Positions 9,612 through 18,004 of a stretch of 64,000 bases of DNA are shown here, in pieces. The notes below the pieces were generated by a model, which saw nothing but the letters and a program-made list of their open reading frames with translations, made no database searches and had not been told where the DNA came from. The stretch is taken from the NCBI GenBank assembly GCA_016717595.1, contig JADKFE010000023.1, positions 1 through 64,000 on the forward strand. The letters are read 5' to 3'. The translations under genes were made by a program, and so were the position numbers. How positions within the stretch are numbered: position 1 is the stretch's first letter; each line of letters begins with the position of its first letter. Source of the stretch: Deltaproteobacteria bacterium (lineage in GTDB: Bacteria; Myxococcota_A; UBA796; CAJQPC01).

Positions 9612-9649
9612 GCGGGGCGGGCAGCGCCCTCAACACCCAGAGAAAACAA

Positions 9650-9673
9650 GGGGAGGTGGCGAACCACCTCCCC
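9650..9673 (-). terminator. Bidirectional intrinsic terminator
   Basis: A perfect 10-bp stem, GGGGAGGTGG/CCACCTCCCC, has a CGAA tetraloop. On the minus strand it is followed by CTTGTTTTCT, so it should best terminate the leftward lipoprotein gene. It sits between two convergent genes and may stop both. Confidence 0.8.
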
Positions 9674-9712
9674 TCAACCTGTGAGCTGTAGGCCCTGCTC
9701 ACACGACCTGGC

Positions 9713-10303
9713 TCACTTGGTGAGCTGGGCCTCGCCCGTGTAGTAATAGGTGAAGTAGTAGCCGGCGTAGGCGTAGTCGATGATGCCACCCACATACTTC
9801 ACGGTGTCGGTGCTGGCGTCGAACTCGGCGTTGGCGAACGACGACCAGCCGTAAGTCCCGTAGTACAACATCGACGGGCCGTACCCGTAGTAGTCGTCGA
9901 CGTAGCCATAGGAGTAGGAGAGGTCAGTGGCAAAGCCGGAGCAGTCATCGGTCACGGTGCTGGACGCGGCGTCATACGCGAGGCTGACGTCGAAGGCGAA
10001 GACGCAGTCGGGGCAGTCCGTGGTGGACGGCGTGCCCGTGACGTCCCAGACGACGTAGCAGGTGATGTTGCCGGGGGAGAGCGAGGCGTCGTACTGGTAG
10101 GTCTCGACGCCGTCGTAGCTGGAGTAGAGCGGGTCAGCGTCGGAGTCCGAGTCGGTGTCCGAGTCGGAGTCGGAGTCGGCGTCGGCGTCGCCCTCGGCGG
10201 TGTCGTCGGTGACGGGGGCGGTGTCGTCAGTGGCCTCTTTGTCGCCAGCGCAGGCGAAGAGGGCCGAGGTTCCGAGCAGAGCGAAGATCAGGCGAAGGTT
10301 CAT
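9713..10303 (-). CDS. Tyrosine-rich lipoprotein, intact copy
   Basis: This is a 196-aa secreted lipoprotein. The signal peptide ends in a lipobox with the modified Cys at FAC-AG (Cys18). An Asp/Ser/Thr linker with SDSDSDTDSDSD repeats follows. The C-terminal domain (about 60-196) is rich in Tyr, Gly and Asp, with four Cys that could pair. No known family is recognised. It is the left copy of a tandem duplication: its C-terminal domain clearly matches the broken gene at 10528-11154 (shared CPDC, AFDV, SYGY, DDYYGY and TGEAQLT blocks). Confidence 0.85.
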   Translation of the reverse strand: MNLRLIFALLGTSALFACAGDKEATDDTAPVTDDTAEGDADADSDSDSDTDSDSDADPLYSSYDGVETYQYDASLSPGNITCYVVWDVTGTPSTTDCPDCVFAFDVSLAYDAASSTVTDDCSGFATDLSYSYGYVDDYYGYGPSMLYYGTYGWSSFANAEFDASTDTVKYVGGIIDYAYAGYYFTYYYTGEAQLTK

Positions 10304-10367
10304 GGCGTCTCCTTGTGGGGTCCACCCATTGTCGCCGTTTTGAGCGCGGCCTGCAAGGCAGATGTCG

Positions 10368-10512
10368 TCTTCTCAAGGAGTTGGCGCCTGCCGCGACATC
10401 AACAAGGCGGCCTCACCGTCGCGATAGTAGCCCCTCTCGCCTTCTTGGGATCACGCGCACCCGCCGCTCATCCAGGGTGACGGCGGGCAGGTTGCGGGCG
10501 CCCCTCGAGATG
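10368..10512 (-). pseudogene. Remnant of rimI 3' end (duplicated)
   Basis: Bases 10368-10433 are identical to 11306-11371, which hold the last codons of rimI and its stop. After that the copy is still recognisable but degraded (for example the GGGTGAyGGCGGGCAGGTTG block) out to about 10510. No reading frame remains. It fills the gap between the two lipoprotein copies and marks the left unit of the duplication. Confidence 0.85.
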
Positions 10513-10527
10513 TGTGCCCGCAAGCGC

Positions 10528-11154
10528 TCACCGGGTGAGCTGGGCCTCACCCGTGTAGTACCGGGTGTAGTAGTAGGTGACGTAGTCCGTGTAGTAGCCG
10601 CTGTAAGCGTAGTCGACGTAACTGCGAGTGCTGCGGTACTTCAGTGTGTCGTTGCTGGCGTCGAACTCGGCATATGCAAAAGCGTACCAGTACGTTGAGC
10701 CCGCATAGTCATACCCCACCGATAGCGCGGGGTAGCCGTAGTAGTCCTCAATGTAGCCGTAGGAGAAGGCCAGGTCCTCGGCGACGCACCCCGCGTTGTC
10801 CGAACCGGTGCTGTTCGCGGCATCATAGTACAGGGTAACGTCGAAGGCGAAGAGGCAGTCGGGGCATTCAAGGGTCGAGGGCGCGCCGATGAGGTTCCAA
10901 ATCACGAAGCACTCACGATTGCCTGGCGTGGTCGAGAAGTCGCGCGCATATCTCTCAACCCCGTACCAATGGGTGTAAGGCTGCAGAGTCAGTCGTCCAC
11001 GCCGGCCTCAGTCCTCAGCGTCGCTGTCCTCACCGTCGCTGTCCCGTCCGCTCGTGGGGGCACCCGAGTCAAGAAGCTCGTACTTCACGCGGCTCCCAGC
11101 ACAAGCGAGGGTGAAAAATGCCAACACGAGCATCGCGGCGCGGACTGTCTTCAT
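10528..11154 (-). pseudogene. Tyrosine-rich lipoprotein, copy with in-frame TGA
   Basis: The ATG at 11154 starts a lipoprotein signal peptide (lipobox TLAC) and an Asp-rich linker. The frame then meets TGA at 11010-11008 and stays open in the same frame to 10528. The post-stop part has no start codon for about 100 bp, yet encodes a homologue of the intact copy: GVERY against GVETY, then CPDC, AFDV, SYGY, EDYYGY and TGEAQLTR. A single nonsense change therefore explains it. The TGA falls in the linker, where the paralogue has no Cys, and no SECIS-like hairpin follows, so selenocysteine is unlikely. Confidence 0.8.
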
Positions 11155-11310
11155 AAACAACCTCTCAGCGAGCCTGGAAGACTCTTTTGATATCTTACGC
11201 AGGCGGTGGTCGCCAAAGCGGAGGTCCGATCGGGCGAAGGCGCCTCGTCTTCTTGGCCTCACGATAAGGCCGCCGCGCAGGCGGGAGTACACCAGGCAGC
11301 GCACCTCTTC

Positions 11311-11760
11311 TCAAGGAGTTGGCGCCTGCCGCGACATCAACAAGGCGGCCTCACCGTCGCGATAGTAGCCCTCCCGGCGTCCGGTGATCACGAAGCCCGC
11401 GCGCTCATAGAGGGTGATGGCGGGCAGGTTGGAGGCGCGCACCTCCAAGAGCGCCTCTCCGCCGCCGCAGGCCGCGCACAGCGCCTCCAAGAGCGCGCGC
11501 CCCAACCCTTGGCGACGGTGGGCGGCGCCTACGGCCACCCGCAGGATCTGGGTCTCCCCGGCGACCTCCCAGCCCAAGGCGTAGCCGAGCACGGCGCCGC
11601 TGAGGTCTTCAGCGAGCACCAGCCGCGCCAAGGTCGATTGGGCCTCGTCCGCGATCTCACGCTCGGACCAGGCGCCGGTCATGGCGCTGGCCTCTAAGGC
11701 GGCGAGGCTCGGCACGTCGTCGAGGGTGGCCGGGCGCAGGCGGAAGGGGGGCGCGCTCAC
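11311..11760 (-). CDS. rimI: Ribosomal-protein-alanine N-acetyltransferase (RimI-like)
   Basis: This is a 149-aa GNAT acetyltransferase. The acetyl-CoA pyrophosphate loop is visible as RRQGLGRALL, and the family ending ASNLPAITLYERAGF-x-GRREGYY is typical of RimI. It starts at GTG overlapping the stop of the upstream SurA-N-like gene by four bases, so the two are probably cotranscribed. Its last codons and 3' flank are duplicated at 10368-10433. Confidence 0.88.
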   Translation of the reverse strand: MSAPPFRLRPATLDDVPSLAALEASAMTGAWSEREIADEAQSTLARLVLAEDLSGAVLGYALGWEVAGETQILRVAVGAAHRRQGLGRALLEALCAACGGGEALLEVRASNLPAITLYERAGFVITGRREGYYRDGEAALLMSRQAPTP

Positions 11761-12341
11761 AAGGACTCCAGGCCTTTTGGCGGCGGCGGCGCGTCGGGGA
11801 GCCCCACCACACGCACGGGCACGGCGGCGCGGCGGGGGGTCATCCAGGCCTCGTAGCGGGCGGTCCAGGCCTCGGGGTTCTCAAGCAGCGCCACGGCGCC
11901 CAGCGCGCGTAAGGCGTACCGCTCGGCGACCATGCGCCCGTAGATCTGCTCCCTCAGCCCGGCCTCGTCGTCTACCCACCGCTGCACAAAGTCTTCGTAG
12001 CCTTGCTCATCGGGGAAGGTGGCGCGCAGCGCGGCCAGGCGGGCGTCGACCTCGGCGGCGCTGGGCTGAAAGGTGGCGACGTCCCCGGCGAGCAGGCGCA
12101 AGATGCGGGCGTCCTCTAAGCGGCGCATCGGGTCGCCGCCGGGATCCTCGAAGGGGGGCAGGGGGCTCACGTCCCGGGCCGAGAGCTCAATCTCAAAGCC
12201 GAGATCGGTCTCGGTGATCGCCCGGTCGCCGACGACCTCAATCACCCGGTCTACGACTTCAGCCCCGGCTGGGCGAACCCCAGCGAAGGTGAGCGTGAGG
12301 CTGAGCGTCACGGCGGCGCTTGCCTGGGCGGCGACTTGCAT
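11757..12341 (-). CDS. Exported SurA-N-domain-like protein
   Basis: This is a 194-aa protein. It has a signal peptide of about 28 residues, then VVDRVIEVVGDRAITETDLGFEIEL, which matches the start of the SurA/PpiD N-terminal chaperone domain. It lacks a parvulin (rotamase) domain, so it is probably a periplasmic chaperone-like protein rather than an isomerase. I took the ATG at 12341 because it gives a proper signal peptide; the frame is open far upstream but antisense to the ABC gene. It is divergent from that ABC gene and overlaps rimI downstream. Confidence 0.72.
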   Translation of the reverse strand: MQVAAQASAAVTLSLTLTFAGVRPAGAEVVDRVIEVVGDRAITETDLGFEIELSARDVSPLPPFEDPGGDPMRRLEDARILRLLAGDVATFQPSAAEVDARLAALRATFPDEQGYEDFVQRWVDDEAGLREQIYGRMVAERYALRALGAVALLENPEAWTARYEAWMTPRRAAVPVRVVGLPDAPPPPKGLESL

Positions 12342-12419
12342 TAAAGTGCGCCAAGCTCTCTCCCCGGCGCGACAAGTTGACGTCGTGTCGACGTGGTGAG
12401 GCTCGGACCCGGCGACGGC

Positions 12420-13349
12420 ATGATTGAGGTTGAGCATCTCACCAAACGGTATGGCGCCTTCACGGCGATCGAGGACGTGAGCTTCTCGGTGCCGAAGGGT
12501 CATGTCTTGGGCTTTATCGGGCCCAACGGCGCTGGCAAGACGACGACGATGCGTGTGCTCACCGGGTTCTTGCCCGCGACCGAGGGCCGGGCCGTCGTGG
12601 CGGGCTTCGACGTGTTCGAGGACCCCGTCGAGGTCAAACGCCGCGTGGGTTACCTGCCCGAGACCCCGCCGCTCTACCGCGAGCTCACCGTCGGCGAGTA
12701 CCTGCGCTTCTGCGCCGAGCTTCGTGACCTCCCCCGGGCCGACCGCCTGCGCCGTGTGGGTGAGGTGATGGAGCGTGTGGGCCTGCGCGGCTGGGAGCGC
12801 CGGGTGCTGGGCACGCTCTCCAAGGGCTATCGCCAGCGTGTTGGGCTGGCCCAGGCGCTCCTGCACAACCCCCCCGTGCTCATCTTGGATGAGCCCACGT
12901 CGGGCCTCGACCCCGCGCAGAACGTCGGCGTGCGGGAGCTCATCGCGGGCTTGGCGGGGGATCACACGATCATCCTCTCCACGCACATCTTGCCCGAGGT
13001 CGAGGCGCTCTGCGCCCAGGTCGTGCTGATCAACAAGGGCAAGATCGCCGCCTCCGGCACCATGGAGGCCGTTCGTGCCCAGGCCGCCCCGGCGTACTAC
13101 CGGGTGAGCCTTCACGCCGCCGGGGTTGAGCCCGCCGCCGTGGCCCGGGCGGTGGGCGCCTTGGCCGAGGTGAAGGTGGTGCAGCCCGACGGTGAGGCCC
13201 TGCGGGTCGAGTCCGAGCCCGGCGTCGATCCTCGCCCGGCCATCGCCAGCATGGCCGTGGGCCGCGGCTGGGGCGTCTCCGGCTTAGAGCGCACCATCCC
13301 CACCTTAGAGGAGGCGTTTCTGTCCATCGTCGGCCGGGAGGGCGCGTGA
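12420..13349 (+). CDS. ABC transporter ATP-binding protein (GldA-like)
   Basis: This is a 309-aa ATPase with Walker A GPNGAGKTT (34-42), signature LSKGYRQR near 134 and Walker B VLILDEPTSGLDP near 156. The sequence type matches ABC-2 exporters such as GldA and Nos-type systems. It is first in a four-gene overlapping cassette (ATPase, ABC-2 permease, GldG-like, DUF4340). In Bacteroidetes the homologous set supports gliding; in proteobacteria its substrate is unknown. ATG 12420 is chosen because MIEVEHLTKRYG is the canonical start. Confidence 0.93.
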   Translation: MIEVEHLTKRYGAFTAIEDVSFSVPKGHVLGFIGPNGAGKTTTMRVLTGFLPATEGRAVVAGFDVFEDPVEVKRRVGYLPETPPLYRELTVGEYLRFCAELRDLPRADRLRRVGEVMERVGLRGWERRVLGTLSKGYRQRVGLAQALLHNPPVLILDEPTSGLDPAQNVGVRELIAGLAGDHTIILSTHILPEVEALCAQVVLINKGKIAASGTMEAVRAQAAPAYYRVSLHAAGVEPAAVARAVGALAEVKVVQPDGEALRVESEPGVDPRPAIASMAVGRGWGVSGLERTIPTLEEAFLSIVGREGA

Positions 13350-14056
13350 CCGCCACCTTCGCGATCCTCAAGCGTGAGCTGCTCACCTACTTCGTGAGCC
13401 CCCTCGCGTACGTCTTTCTGGGCGTGTTCCTGTTCTTGGCGGGGGTGTTCTTCTACCTGGGCATCGCGCTCACCGGCGAGGCCAGCCTGCGGGTGATGAT
13501 GGGCAACGTCTCGATCTCGCTGATGTTTGTCCTGCCGATGCTCACGATGCGGCACTTCGCTGAGGAGCAGAAGACGGGCACCTTCGAGATGTTGATGACC
13601 TCCCCCGTCTCCCCGGTGGCGATCTTGGTGGGCAAGTGGCTGGCGTCGTTGACCTTGTGCCTGTTGATGCTCTTGGGCACGGGGCTCTTCGTGGCCATCT
13701 TGGCGTACTACGGTGAGCCCGACTGGGGCGTCATCGCCACGTCTTACCTCGGGTTGTTCTTGACCTGCGGCGTGTTCTGCGCCGGGGGGCTGTTCGCCTC
13801 GTCGTTGACCGACGATCAGGTGGCGGCGGGCATGGGCGGCATCGTGCTGTTGATGCCGTTGTGGCTCGTGGGCAGCGCGTCGAGCCTCGTCGGCGAAGAG
13901 TGGCAGGCCCGGCTTGACCACCTCGCGCTCCTGCCGCACCTGCGCTCGTTCACCAAGGGCGTGATCGACACCGCGGATCTGTCGTACTTCGCGCTCCTCA
14001 CCTTCGGGTTCCTGTTCTTGACCTTCCGCACTCTGGAGTCCCGGCGATGGCGCTGA
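13346..14056 (+). CDS. ABC-2 type permease (GldF-like)
   Basis: This is a 236-aa integral membrane protein with about six hydrophobic segments. The early loop FAEEQKTGTFEMLMTSPVS is typical of ABC-2 permeases (the E-x-x-x-G-T-x-E motif). The GTG start overlaps the ATPase stop (GTGA). Its end overlaps the next gene by 10 bp. It should form the membrane channel for the upstream ATPase. Confidence 0.92.
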   Translation: MTATFAILKRELLTYFVSPLAYVFLGVFLFLAGVFFYLGIALTGEASLRVMMGNVSISLMFVLPMLTMRHFAEEQKTGTFEMLMTSPVSPVAILVGKWLASLTLCLLMLLGTGLFVAILAYYGEPDWGVIATSYLGLFLTCGVFCAGGLFASSLTDDQVAAGMGGIVLLMPLWLVGSASSLVGEEWQARLDHLALLPHLRSFTKGVIDTADLSYFALLTFGFLFLTFRTLESRRWR

Positions 14057-15519
14057 GTCGTCAATGGCGCCGCCGCCTCGCCTATGGCGGCAACGCCACC
14101 CTCGTCACCGGGCTCGTGCTCGCGCTCTTGGGCGTCGTCTATGGCGTGGCCGACCGCAACCGCGCCCGCTTTGACTTCTCTTCAGACAGCGCCAACCAGC
14201 TCCAGCCCGACACGCTCAAGAAGCTAGAGCTCTTGGCGGCGGACGGCCAAGAGGTCGAGGTCATCGCCTTCTCTTCACAAGAGGGCAAAGCCGACACCTT
14301 CTTCCGAAACCGGGCGATGAAGGACCTCCTCGCCGAGCTCGACGTTCACTCGGCCACGGTAAAAACCCGCTTCGTCGATTTTGACCGCGAGCGCCTCACC
14401 GCCGAGAGCCTCGGCGTCACCGAGTACGGCCACCTCGTCGTGCGCCGCGGTGAGCAGCGGGTCGACCTCAAGGCCCGGGAGATCTTCCGCAACCAAGGCA
14501 CGGGTGCCGAGCGCTCTCTGGAGTTTTTGGGCGAGAGCGCCTTCTCCCGCGCGGCGGCGCAGCTCCTCTCCAACCGCCGCAAGGTCATCTACACCTTACG
14601 CGGCCACGGCGAGCTTGACCCCGACGAGCGCGGCCCCGGCGGCCTCTCCGAGCTCAAGGCCCTGCTCGACCAAGAGAACTACGAGCTCAAGCCGCTGGAC
14701 TTCTTCTTTGACCGCGAGCGCACCGGCGCCCCGACCGTGCCCCAAGACGCGGCGGCCTTGCTCATCGCCCGGCCCAAGGCGGCCTTGACCGACGCAGAAG
14801 AGGACGCGCTCATCACCTATGTCGCCAGCGGCGGCGCCGTGGGCATCTTCTGGGATCCCGGCGCGCCCTTGCCCGATCTGGTCGAGCGCCTCGGCGTCAC
14901 CAGCCCAGAGGGCGTGGTGATGGACAAGCTGCGGGTGTTCCCCTACAACGACCGCCCGGTGCCCACCTACGGCGGGCACGCCATGGTCGAAGATCTCCGC
15001 GAGGAGCGCATCGTCACCGTCGTGGCCCACGCCGCCCCGGTGCGTGTGCCCGAGGAGCTCCCGGCCTGGATCACCCCCAGCACGGTCTTACGCACCAGCC
15101 GCGACGGCTGGATTGACCGCGGCGGGGTGCTCGACAAAGGCGCGGCGGTGTACGAGCCCGACATCGACCTCATCGGCCCCGTAGACATGGCCGTGGCCTT
15201 AGAGCTCAGCCCCGGCCAAGGCGGCCTGGTGAACGAAGGCAAACGGGTGAGCCGGGTGCTGTTGATGGGCGACGCCGACGCGCTCTCGAACATGATCATG
15301 GGCGAAGGCCCCGGCAACCCGAGCTTCGCGGTGAACGCCGCGCGCTGGCTCACCTGGGACGACGCCCGCCTCGCCGTGGTCGGCAAACCCACACGAGTTC
15401 GCCGCCTCGCGCTCACTGAAGAAGACCAAGGCCGCATCCGCTGGCTGGTGCTCGGCCTGCTCCCCGCGCTGAGCATCCTCGCGGGCGGCGCGGTGTGGGC
15501 CAACCGTAGGGGTCGATGA
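14047..15519 (+). CDS. GldG-like ABC transporter auxiliary protein
   Basis: This is a 490-aa protein. It has an N-terminal membrane anchor (about 15-35), a large extracytoplasmic domain with the GldG start RFDFSSDSANQL, and a C-terminal membrane segment (about 465-485) followed by basic residues. GldG-type proteins accompany GldA/GldF. The overlap with both neighbours indicates strict co-expression. The biochemical role of this family is not established. Confidence 0.88.
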   Translation: MALSRQWRRRLAYGGNATLVTGLVLALLGVVYGVADRNRARFDFSSDSANQLQPDTLKKLELLAADGQEVEVIAFSSQEGKADTFFRNRAMKDLLAELDVHSATVKTRFVDFDRERLTAESLGVTEYGHLVVRRGEQRVDLKAREIFRNQGTGAERSLEFLGESAFSRAAAQLLSNRRKVIYTLRGHGELDPDERGPGGLSELKALLDQENYELKPLDFFFDRERTGAPTVPQDAAALLIARPKAALTDAEEDALITYVASGGAVGIFWDPGAPLPDLVERLGVTSPEGVVMDKLRVFPYNDRPVPTYGGHAMVEDLREERIVTVVAHAAPVRVPEELPAWITPSTVLRTSRDGWIDRGGVLDKGAAVYEPDIDLIGPVDMAVALELSPGQGGLVNEGKRVSRVLLMGDADALSNMIMGEGPGNPSFAVNAARWLTWDDARLAVVGKPTRVRRLALTEEDQGRIRWLVLGLLPALSILAGGAVWANRRGR

Positions 15520-17042
15520 TGAAGGCGTTCCGTGGCACGATCCTCGCGGCGGCGGCCCTGCTCGCGGTCCTGGCGTTGGTGAAGGTGTTTGACCCCAGCC
15601 CTCCGCCGACCAACAAACGCGGCGACCTAGAGCGCCCGCTGTTCACCTTCGAGAAACAAGAGCTCGTGCGGATCGTCGTCGAGCGCCCCGACGGCGTCAC
15701 CGTCGCCCTAAAAGAGACCCCGTCGGGCTGGATCATCGAAGACTCAGGCTTCACGGCCTCACGCACGATGGTGAACCGCGTCAAGCACCAGCTCCACGAC
15801 CTCACCGCCCGGGCGATGGTCGTGGAGACGACGGAGGATCTCGCGCTCTACGGCCTCGGCAAGCAGGCGATCACCGTCACCCTCACCCTGCGGGATGGCC
15901 GCGAGATCAAGCTCCGCGCGGGCGACCCCAACCCCTCCGCGGTGAGCTACTACATCCAGCCCTTGCCCGGCGACGCGATCTACACCGTGAAGAAGTCCGC
16001 GGTGGACTACTACTCCTTGAGCCTGGAGGAGTTCCGCGAGCGGCGCTTCGCCTCGTTTGAGACCAAAGACGTCGCCAGCCTAGAGGCCGAGCTTGAGGGC
16101 GGTCGCCGCCTCAAGATCCAGCGCGCCGGGGAACAAAGCTGGGACATGCTAGAGCCCACGGCCATGGCCATCAACGCTGATGACGCGAAGTCGCTCTTGG
16201 GCCGGGTGACGATCTTAAAGGCCCAACGTTTTGTGGAGGATCTCCCCGAGACCGGCGGCGACCTCGCCAAGTACGGCCTGGATGCGCCTCGGGCGCGCAT
16301 CACGCTCACCTTCGGCGGGCGCGACCCCCTCACGCTGCGCGTCGGCGCCCGGGTGCCCGACTCCACGCCGGATGAGCCCTTGGCGTACATGCTGATCGAG
16401 GGCGACCGCACGGTCTACGCCGCCCGCGAGGCGCTCTTAGAGGACTTCAACGCCGACACGGCGAGCTTTCGTCTGCGCCGCTTCGCCCGGATGGAGGGCT
16501 TAGAGGTCACGCAGATCAGCGCCACGATGCACCGCCCCGCCGACGGCCAGCCCGACGACCCCACGGGCTTGGTGACGCTCAAGTCCGTCTCCGACGTGTG
16601 GCAGTGGGGCGATGGCCAGCCCGTCTCCGGCTCTACCCCGCGCCGCTTGGCCATGCGCGCCGCGGGCTTAGACGCTGAAGAGTTCGTCGATGACAGCCCG
16701 TCTAGCCTCACGCCCTACGGCCTCGACGACCCTCTGGCGACGATCACCCTCACCGATCTCGGCGGGCGCACGATCACGCTGTTGATCGGCAAAGAGGGCC
16801 CGGCCCGGCAACAAGAGGGCGAAGAGCGGCCGATCCCCCGGGTGTACGCCAAGCTCGCCGATGAGGCGCCGGTGTACCTCGTCGAGCGCTCGGTGCTGGA
16901 GGTGCTCGAAGACGCCCTCCGGGAGCAGAGCCGCAAGTCCGACAAAGACGTCGACAAGGCCCAACGCCGCGAGGCCATCGACGTGGAGCGGGGCGACGTG
17001 GCCCCCGGCGCGGCGGGCGGCGAGGCCAGTGAAGGCGATTGA
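15516..17042 (+). CDS. DUF4340 domain protein
   Basis: This is a 508-aa protein with one N-terminal transmembrane anchor (about 7-25) and a long beta-rich extracytoplasmic region. That region has three repeated blocks of the DUF4340 kind, for example LALYGLGKQAITVTL, LAKYGLDAPRARITL and LTPYGLDDPLATITL. DUF4340 proteins are regular partners of GldG-like proteins. The start is ATGATG overlapping the upstream stop. The tail is charged and low in complexity. It closes the four-gene cassette. Confidence 0.88.
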   Translation: MMKAFRGTILAAAALLAVLALVKVFDPSPPPTNKRGDLERPLFTFEKQELVRIVVERPDGVTVALKETPSGWIIEDSGFTASRTMVNRVKHQLHDLTARAMVVETTEDLALYGLGKQAITVTLTLRDGREIKLRAGDPNPSAVSYYIQPLPGDAIYTVKKSAVDYYSLSLEEFRERRFASFETKDVASLEAELEGGRRLKIQRAGEQSWDMLEPTAMAINADDAKSLLGRVTILKAQRFVEDLPETGGDLAKYGLDAPRARITLTFGGRDPLTLRVGARVPDSTPDEPLAYMLIEGDRTVYAAREALLEDFNADTASFRLRRFARMEGLEVTQISATMHRPADGQPDDPTGLVTLKSVSDVWQWGDGQPVSGSTPRRLAMRAAGLDAEEFVDDSPSSLTPYGLDDPLATITLTDLGGRTITLLIGKEGPARQQEGEERPIPRVYAKLADEAPVYLVERSVLEVLEDALREQSRKSDKDVDKAQRREAIDVERGDVAPGAAGGEASEGD

Positions 17043-17167
17043 AATAGATTTCAGTCACCATCTCGCCGCAGAAGAGTTAGATCGCTGCGTTCGGTTCGAC
17101 CTCTCGACCGACCGAGCCAGATCCCTCGCGTGAACCGCGGCACACTCGACATGGCAGAGCCCAAGAC

Positions 17168-18001
17168 ATGAGCGTCACAAGCGTCATCCAGTCCCCGATG
17201 GGACGTGAGTTCCTCGACCGCTACATCTTGCCATTTGAGCGCCCTGCAGAGCTTCCCGTGCTCGTCCCGCCGACGACGACGAACCCCGGGCGAATGGACG
17301 CCGCTTTTGACTACTCCCTCCGTTTTGGTCTCGCGGCTCGGAAGCTGTGCGCGCCCCCGGGGCAGCTCACCGCCGAGTCCGCCGCGTTCCTCGTCGGCCG
17401 CACCGACCCCATCCTGGGCCGTGACCTCGCCCGGCGCATTCAGCACGCCCGCAGCCTCCTCGATCTGCTCGATGATGACCTCGTGCTCTCCGAACAAGCG
17501 GCCGAGGCCTGCTTGTCTCTGGCCTGCCTCGACGGCGTGGTGCGGGGCAGCTCCATCCACGAGATCGACCCCCCTCGGGACCAGATGGAGATCGACGAGC
17601 TTCGCCGTCTGTATCAGGTGATCCCCTGGGAGTCCTTCGAGCCTACGGATCTGCTGCTCTTGGGCCCCACCTTCGGCCTGGGCTCGGAGATGATCGGCGG
17701 CGCTGAAGCCGATCTTTACCTCGACGGCACGATCATCAGCGTGAAGGTCGGGCGCAAGACGGGCGTGACCCGCGACACCATGCGCCAGCTCATCTGTTAC
17801 GCCGTGCTCTCCCGCCGCTACGGCGTCGATCGCGCCGCGGGCATGCCCCCGGTGGAGTACGTCGGCGTGTACATCGCCCGGGCCGGGGCCTTCCGCTACT
17901 TTGAGCTCGACTCGCTCATCGACATGGCGAACCTCAAGGTCATCGAGCGTGGAATTCGCCTGGTGAACGACGGCGTCGATCCCGCCACCTGGGGCTCCTG
18001 A
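17168..18001 (+). CDS. PD-(D/E)XK-like protein, possibly degenerate
   Basis: This is a 277-aa soluble protein. The segment around 178-212, GGAEADLYLDGTIISVKV followed by RQLICYAVL, resembles bacterial hypothetical proteins of the PD-(D/E)XK nuclease fold. In the relatives I know the core reads D-LI-DIKTT and is followed by a QL-x-YALL helix. D182 and K193 are kept, but the D/E two residues before the lysine is S191, so catalysis may be lost. It stands alone 125 bp after the DUF4340 gene and three bases before the selenoprotein start, so it may be cotranscribed with the latter. Confidence 0.6.
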   Translation: MSVTSVIQSPMGREFLDRYILPFERPAELPVLVPPTTTNPGRMDAAFDYSLRFGLAARKLCAPPGQLTAESAAFLVGRTDPILGRDLARRIQHARSLLDLLDDDLVLSEQAAEACLSLACLDGVVRGSSIHEIDPPRDQMEIDELRRLYQVIPWESFEPTDLLLLGPTFGLGSEMIGGAEADLYLDGTIISVKVGRKTGVTRDTMRQLICYAVLSRRYGVDRAAGMPPVEYVGVYIARAGAFRYFELDSLIDMANLKVIERGIRLVNDGVDPATWGS

Positions 18002-18004
18002 GCC

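Noticed and set aside
11008..11010. In-frame TGA of the duplicated lipoprotein as a selenocysteine codon
   Set aside because: The intact paralogue has no Cys at this place, the site is in a low-complexity Asp-rich linker, and no hairpin with a GGTCT-type loop follows. Simple nonsense mutation fits better.
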